A stretch of DNA of 64,000 nt from Actinomycetota bacterium (GTDB lineage: Bacteria > Actinomycetota > Coriobacteriia > Anaerosomatales > Anaerosomataceae), in NCBI GenBank assembly GCA_004348925.1, contig RCMX01000007.1:178876-242875 (forward strand), read 5' to 3'. The position numbers were made by a program, and so were the translations under genes. Shown piece after piece: positions 8,094-16,642 of the stretch; positions within the stretch are counted from its first letter, which is position 1, and each line of letters starts with the position of its first letter. The notes below the pieces were generated by a model. The model saw nothing but the letters and a program-made list of their open reading frames with translations. It ran no database searches and was not told the origin of the DNA.

Positions 8094-8152
8094 CGAGGAG
8101 GGTTGGCGCCGAGGTTTGACAGGCACCCGACGGCTCCCCACAATACCGCCCT

Positions 8153-8249
8153 GGAGGCGAATGGGTCCTGGTGGGCTCCGCGGTCTTCAAAACCGTCGTG
8201 GGGCGTGAAGAGCGTCCTGGGTGTGTTCGATTCGCACACGCCTCCGCCA
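8153..8249 (+). tRNA. selC: tRNA-Sec (anticodon UCA)
   Basis: A 97-nt tRNA including the encoded CCA (8247-8249). The acceptor stem pairs 8153-8159 with 8239-8245; the next position (A8160/A8238) is an A-A opposition, where bacterial tRNA-Sec normally has an eighth pair. The anticodon stem is 8181-8184/8192-8195 with loop CTTCAAA, giving TCA at 8187-8189. A long extra arm follows (about 8197-8220). The T stem is 8221-8225/8233-8237 with loop TTCGATT, and G8246 is the discriminator. The long acceptor, long variable arm and UCA anticodon identify it as the UGA-decoding Sec tRNA, matching selA/selB nearby. Confidence 0.96.
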
Positions 8250-8304
8250 TAGCGTGAAACCAGCGGGCGCCCTTCGGGGCGCTCGCTGTCGTCGGGCCCC
8301 GCGA

Positions 8305-9744
8305 CTATCGGCCTGCGTTCCGGATGCTTCCGTACACTGCAAGCGCGCGAAGTCGTGCGGCGGCATGGTCGACGATAGGGTGAGGGTACGTTCTGCCGAG
8401 CGTCACGCCGGCGGCGGCAAGCACGCTCGTGGGCGCGCTCCATGGCCGGTGCACCCATCCTGGCGGCATCCCCTCAAGTTCGGGAACCCACTGCTTCACG
8501 TACGCACCATCGGGATCGAAGCGCTCACCCTGAATGACGGGGTTGAAGATCCTGAAGTAGGGTGCGGCGTCTGCGCCGCTTCCGGCGACCCATTGCCACC
8601 CGAAGGTGTTGTTCGCCAGGTCGGCATCGACGAGACGCTCCCAGAACCACCGCGAACCCTCAGTCCAGGGCAGCAGCAGATCCTTGGTCAGCAGCGACGC
8701 CACGAGCATCCGCACACGGTTGTGCATCCACCCCGTGGCCAGCATCTGGCGCATGCCGGCATCCACGATCGGGAAGCCGGTCATCCCTTCACGCCACGCG
8801 TTCAGAGCGTCGGGGTCCCGACTCCACGGAAACACGTCGAAGCCCCGTCGCAGCGGGAGCTCGGGTGTATGCGGGTAGTGGTGCAGCAGGTGATACGCGA
8901 AGTCGCGCCAGAAGAGCTGGCGAGTGAACGCAGCTGCGTCTTCCGAGACATGGCATTCGCCGTTGCACCGCACGACCTTCTCGGCGAGCGCCTTGAGCGT
9001 CCGTGGAGAGATCTCGCCGAAGGCGATGTGGGGTGACAACCGCGAGGTCCCGTCGATGTCCGGCCGCTCTCGCGTGCGCTCGTAGTCATCCACGATCTCC
9101 GAGAAGAACCGCCCGGCTGTGGTCTCGGCACCGACTTCGCCCGGAGTCCAGAGGCGGTCGATGTCGGGCACATCGCCGGATCGCGGCGGCAGCGCTGCAA
9201 GGGGCACGCCCCGGGGGAGCGTCGGGGGAGCGAGAATGCGTTCGGGGGCCGGGAGCGGGAGGCTTTCGGCTGTCCGCAGCGCAGCGTTGAAGAACGGCGT
9301 GAAGACCTTGTACGCTCCACCGCTCTGGGTGGTGAGCACGTCCGGTTCCACCAGAAGCGAACCCGGCAGCACGTGCACCGCGATGCCGGCGGATTCGAGT
9401 CGTCGTTGCACGATCTCATCGACCGCGACATGTGAGGGCTCGTAGCGCCGGTTCCAGTAGACAGCGTCGGCACCTATCGCCTGAGCGCAGCCGACAACCG
9501 CTTCTGCAGCCGGACCCGTGAGCACCGTCAACGTGCCTCCGAGTGCCTCGATGCGTTCGCCGAGGGCCGCGAGCGAGCGGAGTTGCCACGCACGCGATGC
9601 GCTGCCGGGCGCCCAGTCGTCGGCCCCCTCGGGCGACACGATCACCACCGGCGCGACGAACCGGTGCGACCCGGCTGCCGTGAACAGCGCAGGGTTGTCG
9701 GCGAGTCGGAGGTCGTTTCGCATCCATACGATCGCAGTGCTCAC
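8305..9744 (-). CDS. phr: Deoxyribodipyrimidine photolyase
   Basis: A 479-aa DNA repair flavoprotein that uses blue light to split UV-induced pyrimidine dimers. The N-terminal antenna domain (about 1-130) starts with IVWMRNDLRLADNPAL. The C-terminal FAD domain (about 200-470) has the family signatures TRQLFWRDFAYHLL, WMHNRVRMLVASLL and a DADLANNTFGWQWVAGSG stretch. The GTG start at 9744 is preceded at some distance by AGAGG. It is divergent from the DUF523/DUF1722 gene; DUF1722 genes are often neighbours of photolyases, as with ybgA and phrB in E. coli. Light exposure suggests this lineage does not live only in the deep subsurface. Confidence 0.95.
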   Translation of the reverse strand: MSTAIVWMRNDLRLADNPALFTAAGSHRFVAPVVIVSPEGADDWAPGSASRAWQLRSLAALGERIEALGGTLTVLTGPAAEAVVGCAQAIGADAVYWNRRYEPSHVAVDEIVQRRLESAGIAVHVLPGSLLVEPDVLTTQSGGAYKVFTPFFNAALRTAESLPLPAPERILAPPTLPRGVPLAALPPRSGDVPDIDRLWTPGEVGAETTAGRFFSEIVDDYERTRERPDIDGTSRLSPHIAFGEISPRTLKALAEKVVRCNGECHVSEDAAAFTRQLFWRDFAYHLLHHYPHTPELPLRRGFDVFPWSRDPDALNAWREGMTGFPIVDAGMRQMLATGWMHNRVRMLVASLLTKDLLLPWTEGSRWFWERLVDADLANNTFGWQWVAGSGADAAPYFRIFNPVIQGERFDPDGAYVKQWVPELEGMPPGWVHRPWSAPTSVLAAAGVTLGRTYPHPIVDHAAARLRALAVYGSIRNAGR

Positions 9745-9874
9745 AATCGCACGCCTCTTCTCTTGCGCGTATCATCCAAACCCGTTCCTTCCCTCGTTCC
9801 CGACGGCCGGGGTGTTCATGCGCACAACGGGAACAAAAGTCTCGGCAGACGGGACTGAAGGAGGAGCGAGCACG

Positions 9875-10858
9875 ATGGTGGAAGTCATGACTCAGAAGGT
9901 CCCGCTCGGCGTGAGCGCGTGTCTTGCGGATTGCCCCGTGCGCTACAACGGCAAGCGGTTCGATGCGCTCGGGAAGCTTGGGCGTGAGCGTGCCGACTTC
10001 GCGATCACGCCGGTGTGCCCCGAGTGCATGGCCGGGTTCGGCGTGCCACGGGAGCCGATCCACCTCACCGGCACCGGTCAGGAGGTGCTGGCGGGCACCG
10101 CGGCGGTCGAGAACCGGTACGGGCGCGACGTGACAGCGCAGCTGGTCTCGGGTGCGCAGGCGTGCGTGGAGGCGCTCGAACGTGCCGGTGCGCGCGTGGT
10201 GATCCTCAAGGAGGAGTCGCCAAGCTGCGGGTTGTTCCGCGCGAAGGTCGGTCGCAGCCGCCGCCGGGAGGCGCTCGGCAGCGGCGTCTTCGGTGCGATG
10301 TTGGCCGAGAAGGGCTGGTTCCTCATCCCCGACAATGCGTTCGATTCGCCGCTCACCTGGTGGGACTGGCGACGACGCATGCATGCTTGGCTCTGGCTGA
10401 GCGACCGGACGATCGCCGGCAACGGCGATCTGACGGCGGCGTGGCACGTCATCAAGTTCGTGCTGCAAGAGACGGGTAGGAAGAGCGCCGACGAGATGGG
10501 GCGTGCGCTCGCCGCACTTCCGAAGCACGCGCCGATCGCCGAGCTTGAGGCGCTCAGGGCGCGCATGCTGGAGATGCTTCGCACGCCGACCACGCGCGAA
10601 CGCGCGATGAGCGCGCTGTGGAAGACCTACTCCCACGCTCGCAAGAGCGGTACTCTCGATGGGGTCGATCTGCACGACCTCACCGTGCGCTCTCCCGAGG
10701 TCAGGCGGAACGTCACCACCATCGCCGAGGAGCTTATCGGCCTTGAGCGCATCTCGTTCGAGAACGACCTGCTCTTCGGCACCACACCGGTCCTGTATCG
10801 CGAGCGTCGCCGTCTGAAGGCGCGCGACGAGTCGCTCGGAACGACGTCCGAACGCTGA
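9875..10858 (+). CDS. DUF523-DUF1722 fusion protein (YbgA-like)
   Basis: A 327-aa protein. The DUF523 part (about 1-150) has conserved cysteine motifs SACLADCPVRYNG, PVCPEC and KEESPSCG, which suggest metal or Fe-S binding. The DUF1722 part (about 190-310) has the helical pattern AWHVIKFV and LWKTYSHARKSG. DUF1722 proteins are linked to photolyase genes in many bacteria, but no biochemical role is established to my knowledge. The ATG at 9875 is set by AAGGAGGAG (9858-9866). It is followed 14 nt later by the nitroreductase gene, a possible operon. Confidence 0.88.
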   Translation: MVEVMTQKVPLGVSACLADCPVRYNGKRFDALGKLGRERADFAITPVCPECMAGFGVPREPIHLTGTGQEVLAGTAAVENRYGRDVTAQLVSGAQACVEALERAGARVVILKEESPSCGLFRAKVGRSRRREALGSGVFGAMLAEKGWFLIPDNAFDSPLTWWDWRRRMHAWLWLSDRTIAGNGDLTAAWHVIKFVLQETGRKSADEMGRALAALPKHAPIAELEALRARMLEMLRTPTTRERAMSALWKTYSHARKSGTLDGVDLHDLTVRSPEVRRNVTTIAEELIGLERISFENDLLFGTTPVLYRERRRLKARDESLGTTSER

Positions 10859-10872
10859 CGAAGGAGCCTGCC

Positions 10873-11385
10873 ATGGAACTGCTCGATGCGATCATGACGC
10901 GCCGGAGCATCCGCAAGTACACTGCCGAGACCGTCTCGGCGGAGATGACCGAGACGCTGCTGCGCGCGGCGATGGCGGCACCCTCGGCGGGCAACCAGCA
11001 GCCGTGGCGGTTCGTGGTGCTCACGGAGCGCGAGCGGCTCGACGCGGCCGCGACGACCACGCCGTACGGTGCGATGCTGCGCGAGGCGCCGCTCGCGATC
11101 GTGGTCTGCGCCGACCTCGCGAACCTGAAGCATGATGTGATGTGGCAACAGGACTGCGGAGCCGCCGTCGAGAACACGCTCCTCGCCGCGCACGGTCTCG
11201 GCCTTGGCGCCGTATGGCTTGGCTTCTGGCCGAAGATGGAGCGCGTGACGCCGCTCAAGGAGGTTCTCGGCATGCCGGACGGTGTGGAGCCGTTCGCGGT
11301 GCTCGCCATCGGCCATCCCGCCGAGACGAAACCGCCCGCCGACCGCTACGACGCCGCGAAGGTGCGGTTCGAGCGGTGGTCGTAG
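10873..11385 (+). CDS. Nitroreductase-family flavoprotein
   Basis: A 170-aa FMN-dependent oxidoreductase of the short nitroreductase family. The start MELLDAIMTRRSIRKY, the FMN-contacting APSAGNQQPWRFVVL (about 37-51) and the C-terminal GLGLGAVWLGFWP are diagnostic. Substrate cannot be read from sequence; relatives reduce nitro compounds, quinones or flavins. AAGGAG lies 7 nt before the ATG. The 3' end overlaps the ABC ATPase gene by 10 nt. Confidence 0.92.
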   Translation: MELLDAIMTRRSIRKYTAETVSAEMTETLLRAAMAAPSAGNQQPWRFVVLTERERLDAAATTTPYGAMLREAPLAIVVCADLANLKHDVMWQQDCGAAVENTLLAAHGLGLGAVWLGFWPKMERVTPLKEVLGMPDGVEPFAVLAIGHPAETKPPADRYDAAKVRFERWS

Positions 11386-12062
11386 CGCCGCTTCTCTGTG
11401 CTCGCGGGCTGACGGCGGTCCGGGCCGTCGATGGCCGAGACGTGCGGGTGCTCGACGGCGTCGACCTCGATCTGGCGGCCGGTGACATCGCCGAGCTGCG
11501 CGGGCCGAGCGGTGCGGGGAAGACGACGCTTTTGCTCGCCATCGCGCGTCTGCTTCCGGGCGCTGGCGGCTCGCTCACCCTGGCGGGCGAAGCCGCGGAT
11601 TCGGTCGACCCCGCCGTATGGCGGACACGAGTCGCCCTGCTGCCGCAACGCACCGCCCTCTTTCCGGGCAGCGTCGAAGAGAATCTGCTCCTGCCGTTCG
11701 CGCTCAAGGCGCGTGACGGCGTACGACCGCCGTCTACCGAGACGCTCCGCACCGCGCTCGATGATGTCGGGCTGGCCGATGTCGCGCTCGATCGCGATAC
11801 GGCGCGTCTCTCGGTGGGGCAGGCCGCGCGCGTCGCGCTTCTGCGGGTGCTGCTCACGGCACCGCGCGTTCTGATGCTCGACGAGCCCGACGCGAGCCTC
11901 GATGACGCCAGCGCGGCAGCGGTGGCCGCCATGACCGCGCGCTTCGCCGAGGCGGGCGGCGCGGTGCTGAGGGTGAGCCACCTGCGCGCCGACGCGGCGG
12001 CAACCGTGCGGCTGCACCTGGAGAGCGGCGCGCTTGCGGGCGGTGATCGCGATGACGCCTGA
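11376..12062 (+). CDS. fetA: ABC transporter ATP-binding protein, FetA-like
   Basis: A 228-aa ATPase. Walker A is GPSGAGKTT, the Q-loop region LLPQRTALFPG, the ABC signature is a weakened LSVGQAARVALLR (canonical LSGGQ reads LSVGQ), and Walker B is VLMLDEPDASLDD. Its partner FetB overlaps it by 11 nt. E. coli FetAB exports iron and gives resistance to oxidative stress, so iron efflux is the likely role. The GTG start at 11376 lies inside the nitroreductase gene; the upstream frame extension is a shadow of that gene. Confidence 0.85.
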   Translation: MVVAPLLCARGLTAVRAVDGRDVRVLDGVDLDLAAGDIAELRGPSGAGKTTLLLAIARLLPGAGGSLTLAGEAADSVDPAVWRTRVALLPQRTALFPGSVEENLLLPFALKARDGVRPPSTETLRTALDDVGLADVALDRDTARLSVGQAARVALLRVLLTAPRVLMLDEPDASLDDASAAAVAAMTARFAEAGGAVLRVSHLRADAAATVRLHLESGALAGGDRDDA

Positions 12063-12858
12063 AGGCGCGGTCGTCATCGGCTGGCCGCAGCTGCTGCTCG
12101 CTGCGAGCTTCATGCTCATCACCGGTGCGCTGTCGGTCGCGATCGGTCTCGGGCTCGTGAAGGATCTGGCGATCGCCTCGGTGCGCACGTACGTCCAGCT
12201 GCTGGCGCTCGGGCTCGTGCTGCGGTGGGTGTTCTCGGTGCGGCTGTGGTGGGTGGTGGTCGTGCTGCTTGGCGTGATGACCGTCGTCGCCACCCGCATC
12301 GTGGTGAAGCGGGCCCCGGACGCTCCGCGCGGCCTGTTCGGCTCGGCGCTCTTTTCCATGGCGATCACGGCGATCACGGTGACCTTCGCGGTGACAGCAC
12401 TCATCGTTCGCGTGCCGGTCTGGTACGAGCCGCGCTACGTGATCCCGATCGCGGGCATGGTGCTCGGCAACTCCATGACCGGCATCGCGCTCGCCCTCGA
12501 GCGGCTCTTCTCGGACCTGGATGCCCGAAGCGGCGAGATCCTCGCGCTCACGGCGCTCGGCGCTGATCGCTGGGAGGCGGCGCGCGCCTCGGTGCGCCTG
12601 GCGTTGCGCGCGGGGCTGATACCGACGATCAATTCGATGGCCGCGGCCGGCATCGTCTTCATTCCCGGCATGATGACGGGGCAGGTGCTCGCCGGCGCGG
12701 ATCCGCTCGAGGCCACCAAGTACCAGATCGTCGTGATGCTCATGGTGAGCGCAGCCACCGCTATCGGGTCGATCCTTGCCGTGATGCTGTCGTACAGGCG
12801 CGCCTTCACCGCCGACGGCGTGTTCCTTGAGAAAGGGTTGCGGGGCCCGGCGTCGTAA
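12052..12858 (+). CDS. fetB: FetB-like (UPF0014) membrane permease
   Basis: A 268-aa polytopic membrane protein of the UPF0014 family, with about seven hydrophobic segments. Signature stretches include RTYVQLLALGLVL, IPIAGMVLGNSMTG, TALGADRWEA and the late IPGMMTGQVLAGADP. It pairs with FetA-type ATPases in iron export. I prefer ATG 12052 over the upstream in-frame TTG/GTG codons because it fits the family length and gives an 11-nt overlap with fetA. No metal specificity can be read from the sequence alone. Confidence 0.9.
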   Translation: MTPEGAVVIGWPQLLLAASFMLITGALSVAIGLGLVKDLAIASVRTYVQLLALGLVLRWVFSVRLWWVVVVLLGVMTVVATRIVVKRAPDAPRGLFGSALFSMAITAITVTFAVTALIVRVPVWYEPRYVIPIAGMVLGNSMTGIALALERLFSDLDARSGEILALTALGADRWEAARASVRLALRAGLIPTINSMAAAGIVFIPGMMTGQVLAGADPLEATKYQIVVMLMVSAATAIGSILAVMLSYRRAFTADGVFLEKGLRGPAS

Positions 12859-12889
12859 TCTGCACGCAGGGGCGTCGGTTGCTCAGGTG

Positions 12890-12917
12890 TTACTTTCGAC
12901 TACCGCGCTTGTATACT
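12890..12917 (+). promoter_or_regulatory. Possible sigma-70-type promoter before the polyprenyl synthase
   Basis: TATACT at 12912-12917 is a good -10 hexamer 52 nt before the ATG. A weak -35 (TTACTT, 12890-12895) lies 16 nt upstream. The 110-nt gap after fetB supports a separate transcript. Confidence 0.35.
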
Positions 12918-12968
12918 GGTGCGCACATGGCGCTGCACGGCGCTTCTGCGTGCCTTCCGAGGAGACAC

Positions 12969-13976
12969 ATGACCGGCTTCGAGCTGTACTTGAACCTCAA
13001 CGCGAAGAAGTTCGACGACTACCTGCTCACGTTCTTCGCGAACGGTTCGCACCCAGACATGGCCCGCTACCTCTATGACCCGCTGCGGACCTTCTCGGAC
13101 AATGCCGGCAAGCGGCACCGCCCCCTCATCTGCCTGCTCGCCTGCGAGGCGGTGGGCGGCGATCCGAAGAAGGCGTGGCCGTCGGCTGCCGCCATCGAGC
13201 ACTTCCACACCGCCGCGCTCATCCACGACGACATCGAGGACTCGTCGCTCACACGGCGGGACCAGCCGTGCATGCACATCACCGAGGGACTCGGGCTCGC
13301 GATTAACGCGGGCGACCTTGCGCTGGCGCTCGTCTGCGGCACGGTCATCGACGACGAAGGCCTCGAGGACACCATCAAGCTGCGCGTGCTGGCCGAGCTT
13401 GTCGCGATGACGACGCGCACGATCGAGGGTCAGGCGCTCGACATCGGCTGGGCGCGTGACGACCGCTTCGATCTTACCGTCGACGACTACCTGGTCATGG
13501 CGAACCACAAGACGGCGTTCTACTCGGGCGCTATCCCGCTTGCGGTCGGCGCGATGATCGGCGGAGGTACCGAGGAGCAGGTTGAGGTGTTGCGGGACTT
13601 CGGCATGGCGTCGGGTCTTGCCTTCCAGATCCAGGACGATGTCCTTAACCTGGTCGGCACGAAAGAGTCCACCAAGAAGGACTTCCGCAGCGACCTCACG
13701 GAGGGCAAGCGTACGCTCGTCGCGATCCATGCGCTTCAGAACTCCCCCCGTCGCGAGCGCCTGCTCGAACTGCTGTCCTCCCGGACGGTCGACCCGGTCG
13801 AGCTGCAGGAGATCGTCGACATCATGGCCGAGGCAGGCTCGCTCGACTACGCGCGCGAGTATGCTCGAGCGCTTGTCATGGGCGCGAAGCACCGTCTCCA
13901 GGATGCCGTATCGCCGAGCAAGGCGCGCACGCTCCTGCTCTCGATGGCCGACTTCTTCGTGAAGCGTTCCTCATAG
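12969..13976 (+). CDS. Polyprenyl (geranylgeranyl/farnesyl-type) diphosphate synthase
   Basis: A 335-aa trans-prenyltransferase that condenses IPP onto allylic diphosphates to make chains for quinones, carriers or other isoprenoids. The first Asp-rich motif is DDIED (87-91), after GKRHRPL. The second is QIQDDVLN, where the usual final Asp is Asn, as in some GGPP synthases. The ATG at 12969 follows GAGGAGAC; the frame runs open upstream but has no better site. Product chain length is not predictable here. Confidence 0.93.
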   Translation: MTGFELYLNLNAKKFDDYLLTFFANGSHPDMARYLYDPLRTFSDNAGKRHRPLICLLACEAVGGDPKKAWPSAAAIEHFHTAALIHDDIEDSSLTRRDQPCMHITEGLGLAINAGDLALALVCGTVIDDEGLEDTIKLRVLAELVAMTTRTIEGQALDIGWARDDRFDLTVDDYLVMANHKTAFYSGAIPLAVGAMIGGGTEEQVEVLRDFGMASGLAFQIQDDVLNLVGTKESTKKDFRSDLTEGKRTLVAIHALQNSPRRERLLELLSSRTVDPVELQEIVDIMAEAGSLDYAREYARALVMGAKHRLQDAVSPSKARTLLLSMADFFVKRSS

Positions 13977-14029
13977 CTTCACCTTCGGGTACAGACTCAC
14001 CAGACACATGAACCGAGAAAGGAGCCGCA

Positions 14030-15223
14030 ATGCGAGCGGTACCGGTGAGTGACGGCATCTGGTGGGTCGGCGTCATCGACTGGGGGCTGCGCGACTTCCA
14101 CGGCTACGAGACGCCGCGCGGCACCACGTACAACGCGTATCTCATCCGCGGTGAAGGAACATGGGCGCTCATCGACACCGTGAAGACACCCTTCGTTCCG
14201 GAGCTGCTCTCGCGCGTGGCATCGATCATCGATCCTGCCGAGGTTGGCCTCATCGTCGTCAACCACGTGGAGCCCGACCACAACAGCGGCCTTCGCGACG
14301 TCATGGCAGCGATGCCTGCCGCCCGCGTGGTCGCGTCCGGTTCGGGCGTGAAGGGCGTGGCCGAGTACCACGACGGACTCGTGGTCGAGGCGGTCAGCGC
14401 CGCGGACTCGATCGACCTTGGCGGCAAGACGTTGCAGTTCATGCCGGCGCCGATGGTGCACTGGCCGGACTCGATGTTCACGTACTGCCCGGAGGTCCGC
14501 ACGCTCATGCCGAACGATGCGTTCGGGCAGCACATGGCTTCCTCGGGCAGGTTCGCCGATGAGGTCGGCGTTGACCTCGCCATCGAGGAACTCGGCATCT
14601 ACTACGCCAACATCCTCATGCCGCTTGGCGCGCAGGTCGCGAAGATGGTCGGCAAGATCGGCGACGCCGGCTGGGACCCGGAAGTCATAGCGCCCTCTCA
14701 CGGCGTCATCTGGCGCGGCGAAGCGCTGTCCGCGGCGTATGCGGCCTACGCGCGCTGGAACTCCGGCGTGAAGCGCGACAAGGCAGTCGTCGCATACAGC
14801 ACAATGTGGGGCTCCACGAAGATGCTTGCCGAGGCGATCACCGACGGCATCACCGCCGAAGGTGTCGAGGTCGACATGTACGACCTTGCGGTTACGTCCG
14901 GCGCGCACATCACCTACGAGCTGCTCGAAGCGAAGGCGCTGGTGCTGGGCTCGCCGACGTTGCATCACGGCATGCTCTACCGTGTCGCGGGTTTCATCCA
15001 GTACATCGAGGGGCTCAAGCCCGTCGGCAGGATGGCGGCATTCTTCGGATCGTTCGGCTGGGGCGGCGGCGCCATCAAGCAGATGCGCGAGCGCGTGACG
15101 GCGATCGGTCTCGAAGCGCCGCTCGAGGACTTCTCGGAGAAGTTCAAGCCGACGGATGAGGACCTCTCGGCAGCGCACGGGTGGGGCCGCGAGGTCGGTG
15201 TCGCGGTGAAAGCTCGCGACTAG
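14030..15223 (+). CDS. fprA: Flavodiiron protein (A-type flavoprotein, O2/NO reductase)
   Basis: A 397-aa cytoplasmic protein that reduces O2 to water or NO to N2O in anaerobes. The N-terminal metallo-beta-lactamase-like domain (about 1-250) has the di-iron ligands in HVEPDH (H79, E81, D83, H84) and a further His in MVHWPDSMF and PSHGVIW. The C-terminal flavodoxin domain (about 255-390) has the FMN loop YSTMWGSTKML. GAAAGGAG precedes the ATG. No rubredoxin is fused or adjacent. It fits an oxygen-protective role in an anaerobe. Confidence 0.95.
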   Translation: MRAVPVSDGIWWVGVIDWGLRDFHGYETPRGTTYNAYLIRGEGTWALIDTVKTPFVPELLSRVASIIDPAEVGLIVVNHVEPDHNSGLRDVMAAMPAARVVASGSGVKGVAEYHDGLVVEAVSAADSIDLGGKTLQFMPAPMVHWPDSMFTYCPEVRTLMPNDAFGQHMASSGRFADEVGVDLAIEELGIYYANILMPLGAQVAKMVGKIGDAGWDPEVIAPSHGVIWRGEALSAAYAAYARWNSGVKRDKAVVAYSTMWGSTKMLAEAITDGITAEGVEVDMYDLAVTSGAHITYELLEAKALVLGSPTLHHGMLYRVAGFIQYIEGLKPVGRMAAFFGSFGWGGGAIKQMRERVTAIGLEAPLEDFSEKFKPTDEDLSAAHGWGREVGVAVKARD

Positions 15224-15354
15224 CCGGTCGGCCCGCGATGTGACCGAACGCACACATGAGCCGCCAGAGGCTCAAGTCGGAGCGGTTAACGGCCGATGAA
15301 CGGGCATCGTACGCCGATCCGGTGAGAGGCCACGTGTAGCGAGGTGCCACGGGC

Positions 15355-15732
15355 ATGCATCGTAAACAGGACGGATTCACGCTCGTCGAGCTGATGGTGG
15401 TCATCCTCATCATCGGCATCCTCGTGGCGATCGCCATACCGCTGTTCGCCGAAACCACCGGAACCGCGCGCAGGCGCACGTGTCAGTCGAACCAGCGCAG
15501 CATCGAGGGGGCGTCCCAGACGTACCGCGCGTACACCAGCGAACTGTGGACTCAGACCGATGTGTTCGACGGCAACAACACGGCCGACACCGCCGACCTG
15601 CTGGCGGCGAGGTACTTCCTGGATCCCCCGAAATGCCCGGCGGGCGGCACGTACTACTGGGTCGACCACACCGGCACCGTTCTTGGATGTACCGGGAACG
15701 GCACGTGGGCCGCGGGTCATAGCCACTACTAG
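15355..15732 (+). CDS. Type IV prepilin / pseudopilin
   Basis: A 125-aa prepilin. The leader MHRKQDG ends at the prepilin peptidase site, followed by FTLVELMVVILIIGILVAIA with the conserved Glu at +5. The rest is a short globular part with two Cys pairs of possible disulfides (C43 region and the C-terminal CPAGG...GCTG). It stands alone, 131 nt after fprA and convergent with cbiO. PilT, the retraction ATPase, is at 53870. Whether it is a major pilin, a minor pilin or part of a secretion or competence pseudopilus is not clear. Confidence 0.9.
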   Translation: MHRKQDGFTLVELMVVILIIGILVAIAIPLFAETTGTARRRTCQSNQRSIEGASQTYRAYTSELWTQTDVFDGNNTADTADLLAARYFLDPPKCPAGGTYYWVDHTGTVLGCTGNGTWAAGHSHY

Positions 15733-15760
15733 CGCGGGTGTGACGTTCCGCTAACCTCTT

Positions 15761-16642
15761 CTACCCGCGTCGCCAGGCGTCGAGCGCATCGGCGGCTTCG
15801 TCGATCGTGAGGGCCGTCGCCGGGGCGCCGGAGTCTCTCTCACGCAATCGCGAGAACAACTCGGCAAGGATCGGCGGCTTGATGTTGCTCTTCGCGAGCA
15901 CGTGAGCATTCGCGAAGACCTCGGCGGGCGTCCCCCGCAGTGCGATGGTCCCACCGGGCGCGAGCACGTACGCGAAGTCCGCGAACTCGGGAACCGTGTC
16001 GATGTCGTGCGTGCTCAGCACGACGGTCATGCACCGCTCCCGGGAGAGCCGCTCGAGCAGGTCGAGCAGCGACTGACGTGACTTCGGATCGAGGCCCTCG
16101 AACGGCTCGTCGAGCACGAGCAGCTCGGGATCCATCACAAGCGCGCCCGCGAGCGCCACTTTGCGCTTCTCGCCGCCCGACAGGTTGTGCGGCACACGAT
16201 CCGCCAGCTCCTCGATGCCGAGGAGTGCAAGAGCGCGCGAGACGCGCTCGCGTACCTCGGCTTCGGGCAGGCCGTACTGTCTCGGCGAGAAGGCGACATC
16301 GTCGCCGACGGTGGGGGAGATGATCTGCTCGTCGACGTTCTGGAGCACGACGCCGACCCGACGCCGGATCGACGTCCACTGCTCGGATGGCGAGACGCCG
16401 AAGACGCTCACCGCGCCCTCCTGCGGCTTCAGCAGGCCGAGGATGTGGTAGAGCATCGTCGTCTTCCCGGCGCCGTTCGGGCCGAGAACCGCCACGCGCT
16501 TCCCCCGGTGTGCGAGAAAGTCGAGGCCGCACAGGTGTACCGAGGTGCCGTCTTCGTAGGTGTGCCGCACGCAGCTGATGCGCACGACCTCCTCGGCATT
16601 CGGGTCGTCCGGGTGGATGTGATCGCAGTCATGCGTGGTCAT
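15761..16642 (-). CDS. cbiO: ECF transporter ATPase, CbiO/NikO-type
   Basis: A 293-aa ATPase energising metal import. A His/Asp-rich N-terminus (THDCDHIHPDD) may bind metal. Walker A is GPNGAGKTT, the Q-loop VVLQNVDEQ, the signature LSGGEKRKVALAGAL and Walker B LLVLDEPFEGLDP. Start ATG 16642 follows GGAGGAA (minus) and overlaps the CbiQ stop by 4 nt. It is the last gene of the Fur-CbiM-CbiQ-CbiO operon. The metal (Co, Ni or Zn) cannot be fixed from this subunit. Confidence 0.93.
   Translation of the reverse strand: MTTHDCDHIHPDDPNAEEVVRISCVRHTYEDGTSVHLCGLDFLAHRGKRVAVLGPNGAGKTTMLYHILGLLKPQEGAVSVFGVSPSEQWTSIRRRVGVVLQNVDEQIISPTVGDDVAFSPRQYGLPEAEVRERVSRALALLGIEELADRVPHNLSGGEKRKVALAGALVMDPELLVLDEPFEGLDPKSRQSLLDLLERLSRERCMTVVLSTHDIDTVPEFADFAYVLAPGGTIALRGTPAEVFANAHVLAKSNIKPPILAELFSRLRERDSGAPATALTIDEAADALDAWRRG

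Noticed and set aside
7999..8250. N-terminal extension of the multihaem cytochrome to 8250
   Set aside because: It runs antisense through the tRNA-Sec gene; ATG 7998 has a ribosome site and is followed directly by the signal-anchor.
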